A program made the position numbers and the translations under genes. The notes beneath the pieces are model-generated. The model saw only the letters and a program-made list of their open reading frames with translations. It was not told the DNA's origin and did not search any database. A stretch of DNA of 64,000 nucleotides from Pleionea sp. CnH1-48 (GTDB lineage Bacteria > Pseudomonadota > Gammaproteobacteria > Enterobacterales > Kangiellaceae), in assembly GCF_024124665.1 (NCBI RefSeq), contig NZ_JAMXSB010000019.1, forward strand, positions 62,001 through 126,000, written 5' to 3'. The number at the start of each line of letters is the position of its first letter. The first letter of the stretch is position 1. Positions 35,249-45,900 of the stretch are shown piece after piece.

Positions 35249-37186
35249 ATGTCAGAAGCAAAACTCTATCCAGTTTCAGACGATTACCAACAACACACGC
35301 TGACGACAAATGCTCAATATCAAGCAATGTATCAACGCTCTATAGAGTCACCAGAACACTTCTGGGCAGAGCAGGCAGAATCTCTTATTGACTGGTTTGA
35401 GCCTTGGCAAAATGTCATGGATTTCGACTATTCAAAAGCCCATATTCGTTGGTTTGAAGGTGGCAAGGTGAACGTTTGCTACAACTGTGTCGACAGACAT
35501 CTAGCAACTCGAGGCGACCAAACAGCACTGTTATGGGAAGGCGATGATCCTGGCAAAAGCCAAGCAATCACTTATAACGAACTGCACGAAAAAGTCTGCC
35601 GTTTTGCTAATTTATTAAAACAACGCGGTGTTAAAAAAGGTGATCGCGTTTGCATCTATATGCCCATGATCCCTGAAGTGGGATTTGCGATGCTGGCCTG
35701 CGCGCGCATCGGTGCCGTGCATTCTGTGGTTTTTGGCGGATTCTCTCCAGAAGCGCTTAAAAGCCGCATCCTGGACTCAGACTGCCAAGTGGTCATCACA
35801 GCCGATGAAGGCATTCGTGGTGGAAAAACCGTTCCTTTAAAAACGAATACAGATACAGCCATCCAAGACTGTCCTGATGTTCATTCAGTGATTGTTGTAA
35901 AATACACTCAGGCCGATACAACCTGGAATGACCAACGAGATGTCGATTACTACGCCGAGCTTGCAAAGCAATCGACAGATTGCGAACCCGAGGTAATGGA
36001 TGCCGAAGATCCACTCTTCATACTTTACACCTCCGGCTCAACAGGTAAGCCCAAAGGCGTACTCCACTCTTCTGCCGGCTATATTCTTTATGCAGCAATG
36101 ACTCACAAGTACGTTTTTGATTATAAAGATGGCGATGTCTACTGGTGTACCGCTGATGCAGGTTGGATCACAGGTCACTCCTATATTTTTTATGGTCCTC
36201 TGGCCAACGGCGCTACTACCTTAGTATTTGAAGGAGTTCCCACCTACCCTGATGCAGGGCGTTTCTGGCAAGTAGTCGATAAACATAAGGTCAATATCTT
36301 TTATACGGCTCCGACAGCCATTCGCGCGCTGATGGGTCAAGGCGATGATTTTGTGAAACAGGCTAAACGCAGCAGCTTACGTCTGTTAGGAACGGTTGGA
36401 GAGCCAATTAATCCAGAAGCCTGGGAATGGTACTATCATACCGTTGGTGACAGTCGCTGCCCCATTGTCGACACTTGGTGGCAAACAGAAACTGGGGGCA
36501 TTTTGTTAACGCCATTACCAGGCGCAACGGACCTAAAACCAGGCTCTGCCACTCGCCCATTTTTTGGTATCAAGCCTGCGTTGTTGGATAACGATGGCAA
36601 CGAAATCGAAGGCGCTGGTGAAGGTGCACTGGTAATGACCCAATCCTGGCCAGGACAAATGCGTACGGTTTACGGCGATCAGCAACGATTCTTTGATACT
36701 TATTTTTCTCAATACAAAGGCTATTACTTTACAGGTGATGGGGCACGTCGTGACGAAGATGGATACTACTGGATCACAGGACGTATGGATGATGTATTAA
36801 ATGTATCAGGGCATCGTCTGGGAACCGCAGAAATCGAAAGTGCTCTGGTGCTGCATGATAAAGTGGCCGAAGCAGCTGTGGTTGGTTTCCCTCATGATAT
36901 TAAGGGGCAAGGCATCTATGCCTACGTTACTCTGATGACAGGCGAGCAATCCAGTGATGACTTACAAAAAGCCTTAATCGATTTGGTAAATAAAGAAATT
37001 GGCCCCATCGCAAAACCTGAAATCATCCAATGGGCGCCAGGGTTGCCAAAAACACGCTCGGGAAAAATCATGCGTCGTATCTTGAGAAAGATAGCAGCCA
37101 ACGAGTTAGATAACCTGGGAGATACTTCAACTCTGGCAGATCCTTCTGTTGTTGATGAATTAATAAAAAATCGAAAAAATCAATAA
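35249..37186 (+). CDS. acs: Acetyl-CoA synthetase
   Basis: A 645-residue AMP-forming acetate-CoA ligase. It has the P-loop-like [12 protein letters not shown], the acetate-pocket tryptophan segment TWWQTETGG, the hinge [10 protein letters not shown] and the C-terminal [11 protein letters not shown] with the catalytic, acetylatable lysine. It activates acetate made by overflow metabolism or by amino-acid degradation. Monocistronic, with its own terminator. A PHA-regulator gene follows, which fits acetyl-CoA metabolism but does not prove co-regulation. Confidence 0.98.
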   Translation: MSEAKLYPVSDDYQQHTLTTNAQYQAMYQRSIESPEHFWAEQAESLIDWFEPWQNVMDFDYSKAHIRWFEGGKVNVCYNCVDRHLATRGDQTALLWEGDDPGKSQAITYNELHEKVCRFANLLKQRGVKKGDRVCIYMPMIPEVGFAMLACARIGAVHSVVFGGFSPEALKSRILDSDCQVVITADEGIRGGKTVPLKTNTDTAIQDCPDVHSVIVVKYTQADTTWNDQRDVDYYAELAKQSTDCEPEVMDAEDPLFILYTSGSTGKPKGVLHSSAGYILYAAMTHKYVFDYKDGDVYWCTADAGWITGHSYIFYGPLANGATTLVFEGVPTYPDAGRFWQVVDKHKVNIFYTAPTAIRALMGQGDDFVKQAKRSSLRLLGTVGEPINPEAWEWYYHTVGDSRCPIVDTWWQTETGGILLTPLPGATDLKPGSATRPFFGIKPALLDNDGNEIEGAGEGALVMTQSWPGQMRTVYGDQQRFFDTYFSQYKGYYFTGDGARRDEDGYYWITGRMDDVLNVSGHRLGTAEIESALVLHDKVAEAAVVGFPHDIKGQGIYAYVTLMTGEQSSDDLQKALIDLVNKEIGPIAKPEIIQWAPGLPKTRSGKIMRRILRKIAANELDNLGDTSTLADPSVVDELIKNRKNQ

Positions 37187-37193
37187 TTCGAAC

Positions 37194-37236
37194 AAGAGCC
37201 ATGCAGCCAAAAAGTGGTAGCATGGCTCTTAATTTT
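37194..37236 (+). terminator. Terminator of acs
   Basis: An 11-bp stem (AAGAGCCATGC at 37194-37204 with 37220-37230) and a 15-nt loop, followed by a short U-rich run. It lies 7 bp past the acs stop. Confidence 0.6.
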
Positions 37237-37562
37237 GTCAATGATGTAAGACTGAATTGAGTTTTTCCGATCTGCACCATCAATGATTGTTGCAATTTAT
37301 TAAAATCTTAATAAAAATCTGGTAGTCTCAGTCTGTAACAAAGCAAGCGAGCTATGTTATTGATTGATAGAGTTTAGTTGAAGAAGGAGCCTTTTTACTT
37401 AGCTATGATTATGCGCAATACCTTATAGAAACGAAGTATTTGGCACTAAATATGCAGTGTCATTTCTAACCAATAAATGGATGAGCAGTGCTGGAATGCA
37501 GCAATCTATCCTGATACACTGGTCAAAAAACAACAATAAACAAACGGTTGGGATGAGTGAAT
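37237..37562. other. Intergenic region upstream of phaR
   Basis: About 325 AT-rich bases without a credible gene. It probably carries the phaR promoter and, if PhaR autoregulates as elsewhere, its operator (TGC-rich sites are expected). I could not identify either with confidence. Confidence 0.4.
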
Positions 37563-38081
37563 ATGTCGGATGTACGCATTATAAAAAAGTACCCCAATCG
37601 CCGACTCTACGATACGGCGATCAGCAGCTATATCACACTAAACGATGTGAAGGAGCTGGTATTAAGTTATACATCTTTTAAAGTGATTGATGCTAAGACA
37701 AACGAAGACTTAACACGCACCACTTTACTCCAAATCATTTCTGAACAAGAAGACAAAGAAAGCCCTATTTTTACTGCAGAAATTCTCCAGAATGTTATTC
37801 GTTTTTACGGAGATTCTATGCAAGCCATGATGAGTCGTTTTTTAGAACACAGTATGAAGCTTTTTATGGAGCAACAAGCTGGATTCAAAAGTCCTCTCAA
37901 CACTTTCCTTGGCACAAACCCAATGACGATGATGCAAAACATTGCCGAACAGAACTTGAGTATGTGGAAGTCAATGCAAGAAAACTTTTACACTCCTCAA
38001 GGTGAACAATCTGCTCCAGATGATAAAGCACCAACGCAAGAATCTACGACAACATCCGAAGATCAAAAAGAAAAGCAATAG
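37563..38081 (+). CDS. phaR: Polyhydroxyalkanoate synthesis regulator PhaR
   Basis: Start at the ATG at 37563 with GGGATGAG upstream; a GTG two codons earlier is possible. The 172-residue protein has the PhaR DNA-binding domain at the N terminus (IIKKYPNRRLYDT, then SYITLNDVKEL). A PHA-accumulation-regulatory domain follows with the FTAEILQNVIRFYG helix, and the tail is low-complexity and rich in Thr, Ser and Gln. PhaR represses phasin and its own gene until it binds PHA granules. No PHA synthase or phasin gene is present in the window. Confidence 0.92.
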   Translation: MSDVRIIKKYPNRRLYDTAISSYITLNDVKELVLSYTSFKVIDAKTNEDLTRTTLLQIISEQEDKESPIFTAEILQNVIRFYGDSMQAMMSRFLEHSMKLFMEQQAGFKSPLNTFLGTNPMTMMQNIAEQNLSMWKSMQENFYTPQGEQSAPDDKAPTQESTTTSEDQKEKQ

Positions 38082-38092
38082 TTCTATTTTTC

Positions 38093-38998
38093 TTAGCTCT
38101 CAGAATACTTGAGAGCTTTCTCTTCCCACTGACTATCGACAATAAAACCTCTCACTATTTCTTTATTATTTTTAATGGCAGCAATAGCAACAGGATAATC
38201 GCTATAGCGAGGTTCAATGGATCTTAAGGAAACACTTTCTTTCGGTTTCACAGGATAAGGTGACAACCACATACTTTTATCCAGTTCGATCCAATCATAG
38301 CTTTGCTCTTCAAAAATATTTAACCAGACATTTTTTTCTGCCCAAAAATGATGACCGCTTGATGGCATTAAACTAGAAGCTAACTGAGTAAATAGATTTC
38401 CTCTAATGATGCTATAAGATTCAATATCATTCCAACCATGGGATAACATCATCTGTTGGCTCTGTTCCATTTGCAGCAATGATAACTGATGATCTTTTAA
38501 CTTACTCAGTTTATTGTCCAGACGATCTTGCAGACCAGGTCCAACCCAATGCTGGTGAGACGATGCGCTACCAACGCCCAAATAGAACTTCACTGCAAGT
38601 TCAAGGTGAAAGTGGCGCTGAGAAGGGATATGCAAAACCAGCAGATCCAACTCTCCTAACGTTCGTTCTTGAGTACGGATAGCAAAGTTGTTTGTTAGAA
38701 TTGTGTAATCAGGATGCCAATAGAAAGCTAATTGCCAAAAAGCTTCAAAACGCTCACCTAGTCGTAGAGTTTTTAAAGCGGCTATAGCTTCGAGCAATTG
38801 CTGCAAACACGCTGCTTGATTCTTTTCGACAAAACGCCATAAGACATAAACAAAGTCTTCGAGACTCTGTCCGCTATCCGAAAAAAAGTCCTGACACATA
38901 ACTGGTGGTGGAGAAGTTATACAGTGGCGCCACTGCGCCCATAGTAATTGTTGTTCGTAAGGTGTCGCTGTATCTAAGTAAAATAGCGTTTCGCTCAT
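38093..38998 (-). CDS. DUF1853 family protein
   Basis: A 301-residue DUF1853 protein from the ATG at 38998. That start is strongly supported because it overlaps the stop of the upstream DedA gene as TGATG. The core has LGELDLLVLH followed 14 residues on by FHLELAVKFYLG. A D-(x)n-E-x-K pattern of this kind is the hallmark of the PD-(D/E)xK nuclease fold, so a nuclease-like origin is plausible but unproven. No biological role is known to me. It ends 11 bp from phaR on the other strand. Confidence 0.85.
   Translation of the reverse strand: MSETLFYLDTATPYEQQLLWAQWRHCITSPPPVMCQDFFSDSGQSLEDFVYVLWRFVEKNQAACLQQLLEAIAALKTLRLGERFEAFWQLAFYWHPDYTILTNNFAIRTQERTLGELDLLVLHIPSQRHFHLELAVKFYLGVGSASSHQHWVGPGLQDRLDNKLSKLKDHQLSLLQMEQSQQMMLSHGWNDIESYSIIRGNLFTQLASSLMPSSGHHFWAEKNVWLNIFEEQSYDWIELDKSMWLSPYPVKPKESVSLRSIEPRYSDYPVAIAAIKNNKEIVRGFIVDSQWEEKALKYSES
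38095..38123. terminator. Hairpin at the phaR / DUF1853 convergent ends
   Basis: An 8-bp stem (AGCTCTCA / TGAGAGCT, loop GAATACT) followed by a pyrimidine-rich TTCTCTT on the plus strand. It lies inside the last codons of the convergent DUF1853 gene, so it would end phaR transcripts. Confidence 0.4.
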
Positions 38999-39771
38999 CA
39001 AGGGGTGTCCTTTATGACTAATTCCCATACCTGCTTTAATACATCAAAAACTTCAGTCGCAATGCTACTGCTAAAAAATACAATCAAACACATCAGAGCA
39101 ATCATCATATACAACATGGAGTAAGTCAGAGCGGTGCGACCCGATTCGTTCTGACTAGATTGAGCGCGATACTTTCTATATTGCCTAATTGCCATCCACG
39201 TAAAGCCAATCACCGCACCGACAATAATAAGCAACGATTCTCGGCTCCCCTCAGGTAAAACTAACGCTGCTCCAACAAAGATACCGGGTAATAAATACAG
39301 GGGTGCCCACAGCAATCCAGATATAACATTAATACTCCAGAAAGTGGCAGGACGCATACCACTCACCCCGACCACAACGGGCAACAATGCCCGCACAGGG
39401 CCAATAAAGCGTCCAATAAACAATCCCATGATGCCATAGGTTTCAACTAATCTATCGGCTCGACTCAATACACTCTGATGTCGCTGAAACCATTTCCAAT
39501 GACGAATAGAATCACGCCAATAATAGCCTAAACAATAACTGACGCCCTCACCAATCACCGCGCCAGTAAACATCGCAATGACAACGGTATCAAAAGGCAG
39601 CACCAAGGTGCCAACCAGAGAACCAATCCCCACCAATATCAGCCACCCAGGAACCAGAACGCCCACAACAGCCATCGATTCAAGAAAAGCAACGGTAGCG
39701 GTAACAATAAATGCCATTTCTGGGTTGGCTTCGATCCAACCTAATAAATTATTTGCCCATGTTTGGAGCAT
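38998..39771 (-). CDS. DedA family membrane protein
   Basis: A 258-residue DedA/SNARE-associated (VTT) protein from the ATG at 39771 (MLQTWANNLLGW; AGG upstream), although 22 more codons are open. It has the family features: an early acidic residue in the first span (TVAFLESM), a GEGVSYCLGYYWRD loop and the conserved arginine-glycine stretch FIGRFIGPVRALLPVVVG. DedA proteins are proton-coupled lipid (undecaprenyl-phosphate or phospholipid) flippases or support them. It is translationally coupled to DUF1853. Confidence 0.93.
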   Translation of the reverse strand: MLQTWANNLLGWIEANPEMAFIVTATVAFLESMAVVGVLVPGWLILVGIGSLVGTLVLPFDTVVIAMFTGAVIGEGVSYCLGYYWRDSIRHWKWFQRHQSVLSRADRLVETYGIMGLFIGRFIGPVRALLPVVVGVSGMRPATFWSINVISGLLWAPLYLLPGIFVGAALVLPEGSRESLLIIVGAVIGFTWMAIRQYRKYRAQSSQNESGRTALTYSMLYMMIALMCLIVFFSSSIATEVFDVLKQVWELVIKDTP

Positions 39772-39950
39772 AGTAACCTGTATCCTACACAACACTGCTC
39801 CAGTTAGACAAATTGGAGTCAGCCAACCAAATAACACCCTTATTACGTTAAAATATGAGGTGACCTTGCGCTACTATTATCGCTAATATTTAATGAATGG
39901 TGTATCTTTTGATTCCATAGTTGGGCAAGTTGATAGAAAGCCTCTGATAT

Positions 39951-41228
39951 ATGAACGAAAATCAAACAAATCTGCCGATGGACAAGGGGATAGAAGCTTC
40001 TCCAAATACAACCAATTCCGTGACATCTCGTTGCAAAAATTGCAATACCCCGCTCACAGGTCCGTTTTGCCATCAATGCGGACAACCCAACAAAAGCGTG
40101 ATTCGTTTTTGCGGCGAACTCATCAAAGAGCTGCTGGAAGATGTAATCAGACTCGATTCAAGAGCGGCGCGTACTCTATTTGCTCTGCTCTTCAAGCCAG
40201 GTTTCTTGACGCTAGAGTATCTGAAAGGGAAAAGATTCAGCTACATTCCCCCATTACGTCTATTTATTATCACCAGCGTTCTCTCTGTATTTGTACTTTG
40301 GGTGCAAAACAAAGTCAGCCCGCCCGACTTTAACATTGAAGACAGTGATAAACAGGAACAAGTAGAAACCAAAGAGACGCCAGAAACACCAGAGCCACCC
40401 GACGATCCACTTAAAACCGAGACTCAAGAAGCGGCATCAGTGGCAGAAGACTCGTCATCAAAAAACGACAAAGAAGCTAGCACCCCGAAAAATCAGTTTA
40501 TCGGACTTCATATTGATGAGGACGGAAAAGTTACCACGGGCTTATCTGGCACTTCTGCTAATAGTGATGGCAAGGCAGAAGATTCAAAAAAAGAAGCTTA
40601 TGAGGAAAAACAGCCTAAGAAAAAAGACGAGCCAGAAGCCAGTGACGATGAGTTTATTGGCGTACATGTCGACAAAGAAGGCGAAGTTCGCTCCAACATT
40701 CCGCTGCCATTTGTCGATGACGAAGATGCAAAAGAAATTAACGATAAACTGCGGGATAAGATAAAAGAAAAGATAGAAAAAGCGAAGCAATACCCTGACG
40801 ATTTTGTCGAAGAGATGCTGGCCATGATCCCAAGAACTACGCTACTCATGATCCCATTTTTCGCTTTGCTAATGAAGTTATCCTATCCCTTCTCTCGTCG
40901 CTACTACATGGAACATATTATTAATGCATTGCATGGCCACTCGTTTTTATTTTTGGTCATCCTGATTTCTGCGACGGTCGGAGAATTAGGAGAGTCTCTC
41001 ATTGACTCAGAAAGTACCGCTCTGAGCTGGTTCGGTAGCTTACTTAGCTTTGCTGATTCACTGCTTCGTATTTGGGTGCCTATTTATTTTCTCATTGCAA
41101 TAAAAAGAATTTACCAGCAGGGTTGGTGGTTAACGACCTTCAAATGGCTCTGGCTGGGTATTTTGTACATTTTGATGTTTTCAATGTTTGCTTTGTTAAT
41201 GTTTATTGTCAGCGTACTTCTTGATTAA
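39951..41228 (+). CDS. DUF3667 membrane protein with an acidic repeat insert
   Basis: A 425-residue protein. An N-terminal zinc ribbon (Cys28, Cys31, Cys40, Cys43) and the DUF3667 core (FALLFKPGFLTLEYLKGKR, then YIPPLRLFI) lead into a first membrane span near residues 104-119. Where a short loop might be expected there are about 175 residues rich in Glu, Asp, Lys, Pro and Ser. These contain two copies of a 12-residue motif: FIGLHIDEDGKV (183-194) and FIGVHVDKEGEV (235-246). Four more spans follow (about 296-313, 328-348, 362-385, 400-424). The function of DUF3667 is unknown. Monocistronic or cotranscribed with the M24 peptidase 28 bp downstream. Confidence 0.85.
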   Translation: MNENQTNLPMDKGIEASPNTTNSVTSRCKNCNTPLTGPFCHQCGQPNKSVIRFCGELIKELLEDVIRLDSRAARTLFALLFKPGFLTLEYLKGKRFSYIPPLRLFIITSVLSVFVLWVQNKVSPPDFNIEDSDKQEQVETKETPETPEPPDDPLKTETQEAASVAEDSSSKNDKEASTPKNQFIGLHIDEDGKVTTGLSGTSANSDGKAEDSKKEAYEEKQPKKKDEPEASDDEFIGVHVDKEGEVRSNIPLPFVDDEDAKEINDKLRDKIKEKIEKAKQYPDDFVEEMLAMIPRTTLLMIPFFALLMKLSYPFSRRYYMEHIINALHGHSFLFLVILISATVGELGESLIDSESTALSWFGSLLSFADSLLRIWVPIYFLIAIKRIYQQGWWLTTFKWLWLGILYILMFSMFALLMFIVSVLLD

Positions 41229-41255
41229 CAGAGCGGAGCAATTTCGGGATTTATT

Positions 41256-42344
41256 ATGAACTTATATCACACTAGACAACAAGCTCTACGAGAGCACTTA
41301 AAACAGAATCAACTGGATGCAATTTTGGTATTCTCTCTCGAAAATCTTCGCTATTTGACAGGCTATTCGGGCGAAGCGGCTTATGGTCTTATTTCTCAAA
41401 GCGAGAGCTTTCTAATCACGGATTATCGCTTTATGGAGCAAGCCGAAAGAGAGTGCAATAATACTCAAATCATCTGCCGGGATCGTAAGAAACAGAGTTT
41501 AGGGGAAGCCATTGCCCAGCTTTGCTCTCAAGAAAAAATTAGTGCGCTGGCCTTTGAGTCTGCACACATTACCGTGCAAATGTGGCAAAGTATTTCTGAC
41601 GCTCTATCAAACGTTAAGATAAGTGAACTTAACGGCCTTGTTGAAACCGCAAGAATGCGCAAAGATGCTCATGAGATAGAAAGCATGCGTTCGGCAGCAG
41701 CGATTGCCGACAAAGCATTGGCAAACTTACTCCCACAATTTAAAGAAGGTGTCAGCGAACGTGATATGGCCCTTGAGCTTGAATTTCAAATGCTGCGTCA
41801 AGGTTCTGAAGGACTCTCCTTTCCAACGATCATGTTATTTGCCGAACGCAGTTCTTTGCCTCACGGAATACCCGGTGATAAAAAGCTCCAGCGTGGAGAT
41901 ATTATTCTTATCGACTTCGGTGCAGTACAAAATGGCTACCGCTCGGATATGACACGCTCTTATATATTTGGCGAAGCGAACCAGCAACAGCATGAAGTTT
42001 ATCATCTGGTACTTCAAGCCCAGCAAAACGCGATAGAAACGCTCACAGCGGGCGTGTCCACCAATATTGCCAATGAAGCCTCACAACAAGTCTTAACTCA
42101 ATCAGATTATGCTCAATATGCAGGAGAAGGACTAGGCCATGGTGTAGGGCTTTATTTACACGAGCAACCACTGATTGGGATGGGACCAGAGCATGTTCTT
42201 GAAGCCGGTAATATAATTACGATAGAGCCCGGTATTTATATTCCTGACTGGGGTGGAATACGTCTAGAAGACGATATGCTAATCACCGAAAACGGTTGTG
42301 AGTACTTAACTCACTCTCCAAAGCCTTTTGAACTAGATGTATGA
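41256..42344 (+). CDS. M24 family aminopeptidase P-like metallopeptidase
   Basis: A 362-residue Xaa-Pro peptidase-like enzyme with a creatinase N-terminal domain (SLENLRYLTGYSGEA) and a pita-bread catalytic domain. The five metal ligands are present: Asp in IDFGAV, Asp in RSDMTRSY, His in GLGHGVGL, and Glu in IEPGIY and RLEDDML. It removes N-terminal residues before proline, or splits X-Pro dipeptides, in the cytosol. Its stop overlaps the start of the DUF99 gene by 4 bp (ATGA), so the two are coupled. Confidence 0.92.
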   Translation: MNLYHTRQQALREHLKQNQLDAILVFSLENLRYLTGYSGEAAYGLISQSESFLITDYRFMEQAERECNNTQIICRDRKKQSLGEAIAQLCSQEKISALAFESAHITVQMWQSISDALSNVKISELNGLVETARMRKDAHEIESMRSAAAIADKALANLLPQFKEGVSERDMALELEFQMLRQGSEGLSFPTIMLFAERSSLPHGIPGDKKLQRGDIILIDFGAVQNGYRSDMTRSYIFGEANQQQHEVYHLVLQAQQNAIETLTAGVSTNIANEASQQVLTQSDYAQYAGEGLGHGVGLYLHEQPLIGMGPEHVLEAGNIITIEPGIYIPDWGGIRLEDDMLITENGCEYLTHSPKPFELDV

Positions 42345-42928
42345 AGTCGTTAAAAAACTGTCTACGACTGAATAAAAAGATTCGAGTCATTGGTTTCGAT
42401 GACTCTCCTTTTGATAAGCACCAATCAACAACGGTTAATGTATCAGGTATTGTTTGCTCCAATACACGCTTTGAAGGCATGCTCTGGAATAAACTGACAA
42501 AAGATGGAATGGATGCAACATCCGTCATCGCATCAACAGTAAAAGAAAGTAAGTTTTATGACCAACTCCATCTGGTATTAATTGATGGCGTTACAGTAGG
42601 AGGCTTTAACCCCATCGATCTGCCACTTTTAGCCAACACACTTAATATCCCCTGTATAGCAGTGATGCGCAAAGAGCCCAACCTGGATGCCATAGCCAAT
42701 GCTTTAAAGCACTTCCCAAATACAGAGGAGCGCCTGGAAACTATCTTAAAAGCAGGAGAAATTTACACTCCCGAACCTTTTGTTTATCAATGCGCAGGAT
42801 GCACCTCTGATGAAGCACACCAGGCACTGATAAAATTAACAGACAACGGAAACGTTCCAGAAGCGCTGCGCTTAGCTCATTTGATTGGCTCAGCGGTTAT
42901 GACAGGACAAAGCAGTAATCGCGCTTAA
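42341..42928 (+). CDS. DUF99 family protein (endonuclease V-like fold)
   Basis: A 195-residue DUF99 protein. It begins KKIRVIGFDDSPF, has an acidic residue in LVLIDGVTVGGFNPIDL and the IPCIAVMRKEPN segment typical of the family. DUF99 is widespread in archaea and is related by fold to endonuclease V, which suggests nucleic-acid cleavage, but no activity is established. Overlaps the M24 peptidase gene by 4 bp and is followed by a strong bidirectional terminator. Confidence 0.85.
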   Translation: MKSLKNCLRLNKKIRVIGFDDSPFDKHQSTTVNVSGIVCSNTRFEGMLWNKLTKDGMDATSVIASTVKESKFYDQLHLVLIDGVTVGGFNPIDLPLLANTLNIPCIAVMRKEPNLDAIANALKHFPNTEERLETILKAGEIYTPEPFVYQCAGCTSDEAHQALIKLTDNGNVPEALRLAHLIGSAVMTGQSSNRA

Positions 42929-42953
42929 AAAGGCTACCTAAGTAGCCTTTTTT
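42927..42953. terminator. Bidirectional rho-independent terminator
   Basis: A 7-bp stem (AGGCTAC with GTAGCCT, loop CTAA) flanked by As on the left and six Ts on the right. It separates DUF99 from the convergent surface-protein gene. Confidence 0.85.
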
Positions 42954-42958
42954 GTCGG

Positions 42959-45900
42959 CTAGTGCAATCTACGCTGACGCATTCCAGCTAGCATGCCTAA
43001 ACCCAGTAAGCAGAACATCCCTAAGGAACCACCACCGCCAGGGGCAGCATTGACTTTCAACCTCAATACAGCCTGTGACTCAGCGCCTTTACTATCTTTA
43101 GCATTAACGAATATCTGATAATCGCCAGTTGAACTAACCACTCCTTTCAATTGACTTCCAGCTATAGACAGACCATTTACGGATGCCATTAATTCGAAAC
43201 TCATGGCATCGCCTTCAGGGTCAGAAAAAACTTGAGCCAAGTCGATTTCAATAGTCTCATTAACTGTCATAGTAAACGATGAGGAGCCTTCCACTGCAGG
43301 ACTACCATTTACCAGAAACGGCACTTCAACCATTTTCTGTGCGCCTAATTCATCTTTCACCAATACTGACAGAGACTGTTGGCCAAAAGTTGTAAACTTG
43401 TGCTGTAGCACACCGTCAGAAGATAAAGAAAGGTTTTCGTTACCAGTCTCAAAATGAATACTGTGGCTCTCAATATCCTCAAACATAGGCTTTAACTCAA
43501 CAACACTTTGAACGCCTTGATTCACATTGATTGAATCGATATCACTTTTTAACACCGGAGCGTTATTAAAAGTGATGTCAAAGAAAACCTGTGACTCTAA
43601 CTCATCAGTTGATTTTGCGTTGATGGTTAACACCGCTGAAGCTTCTTTTTCACCAGAGAAAGATAATGAATCATCAACCAGCGTCATGGAAGCTGGCATC
43701 TCAACTTCTGAAAAGCTGATGGAGTCATCTAAATCAAAATCAACAACCCAGTCGCTAAGTAACCACTGCTGTTCCTGACCTTCGCTCAAGGTGATGTTCA
43801 TATCTTTCCCAGACTCAACGACAGGTGCTCGATTGAAACTGAGCTTTCCATAAACACTGTCACCGGCTCTAAAGAACATAGACTGGCTATATACCGACCA
43901 ATCAGAGACTTGATTATTGATAACGGGTAAGTTTAAATCACTAATATTATATGCTTTAAGGAAGTTGATTTTCTCATTTTTTCCAAGAGAAAATACATGA
44001 ACTTTATTATGATCTATCACACCCAAATTAACTGAGTCGAAAGCAACGAGTTTTATTGAATGTCCTTGAACATCATGAATTGGAGTTACTGCTAACAGCT
44101 CCAGCTTTCCCTCATCATCAACGGTAACAGTATTCAAAAGCCAATTATTTAAGTAATAAAGATTATTATTAATAGCAACACGATTGCTATGATTTCTTAA
44201 ATATGGGTGATTTTCAATATAATCTGTTTGCTTTAGCTTAGAGTCTAGAATTTTAAATACTGCACCACTATTGTTATTACCAAATGCAACAAGGTTATCG
44301 TCAATCAAGTAAGCTTGAAAAATATTATTGATACCTTTTACATCATCAGCACCATCAACTAGATAGTATTGAAAAACAAACTCATTACCTTCATTGAGAA
44401 GATATACAGCAAGTTTATCTCCACCTACTTTCGCTACCCACAAATCACCTTCAATATTATGAACACCAAAGTCAGATCTTAAGTATACATATTGACTATT
44501 TGCTCCACGAGTAACACCTTGATTTACTAATGATAACGACAGTTCTTCTTTATTTACCCTAAAAACATAGTAGTCGTTACTACTAAAAACAATAACGTCA
44601 GTATCATTTATTCGCTTCATTGTACTATTGCTATGTGAGTGCAACGAAAAAATTTCAACCTGAGAAACAGCTCGATAATCATTTTGAGGCTTAGATTCAA
44701 CTAAAGAAACTTTTCGGTCTAAAATGACCAACTCAAGATTTTCATCAATCACAAGTCGATTATTAGACCTGACAAATGCATCAATATCTTCGTCTCCGAG
44801 TGTCAACTCATTGTTTAGAGACAAGTCACTTCCAGAAAAATGAATACTAGCAGCTTTATCGCTATACATTTCAACGAAAATAGTACCATCATTTAGAAAG
44901 TGCATAGTATCAATACAACAATCAACAATATCTCTTGCCGAGTACTTATTACGGCCAGCTATGGTATTGTCAGGGTTCAAATCTATCTTGATAAATGCAT
45001 TACGATCATAGGACTCTCTAAGTATCAAACTATCATTATAGTAGAATGCACTATTGATATGATAACTATCAATTAGTTGATCTTTGGTATGTTGAACTTT
45101 ATCAGTGACACTATTTGAGTTTATGTTGAACAAATATAGATTGTTATTATTCCCAACTAGAAGCTTATCTTCCGTTAAGTCAATATATGTATAACTTTCT
45201 CTTGTATTACTACAACTTACCTCTGATACTAATTTATAAGTGCTATCTTGTTTAGAAAAGTAATAGGCACACCTATTTTCATGGTGACTGTAACTTGGTC
45301 TAAATGCAACTCGCTGATTTTTCGAGTCGTACACTACACCAACAGCACTGGATACCAGAGTAGAGCTCCCCTCTCCAGTCAATGAAAAAGAACCATCCTC
45401 TGAGTTAATGGAAAAAGTTTGGAATTTTGAATTGCTTCCTTGATGCCATAGAATAAAAGCATCATTACTGATTGATGGCTCAATATTGATGTAAGAGTGA
45501 GACAAGCTAATCTCTGTCGACTGCTTAAAGCTCAATGTAGATGAATCATTTTCGAAAGTATGAATAAAGTATTTATAAGACCCGTTATCATATTGCCGAT
45601 CAAAAAGATAAATATATTTATCTCCACTACTCACAACAACTTTCACAATGCCCTTAATGGTCTGTCCAAGCTCGCCATTATTATACTCTTTCAGGCTTTT
45701 AATATTACCGTTATCATCTAAGCTAATGAGAGAGAGATAATGCTGAGAATAAGCGACAACCAATTTATCTCCAGATACAAGCGAATTATGACGACCATAT
45801 AACGTAGACTTCTGATAAGAACCCAATTGAAAACGGAATGGCTCTTCCGAATCATAAAGAGGGGTACTATCGGCAAGTTTTCGATAGTCAAACTTGGGAC

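Noticed and set aside
35103-35327. A minus-strand 74-codon gene at the acs 5' end
   Set aside because: It overlaps the acs start, has no recognisable motif and no supporting ribosome site.
39893-40333. A 146-codon plus-strand gene at the start of the DUF3667 gene
   Set aside because: It is an out-of-frame shadow with arginine- and serine-rich sequence of no family, while the DUF3667 frame has a zinc ribbon and conserved core.
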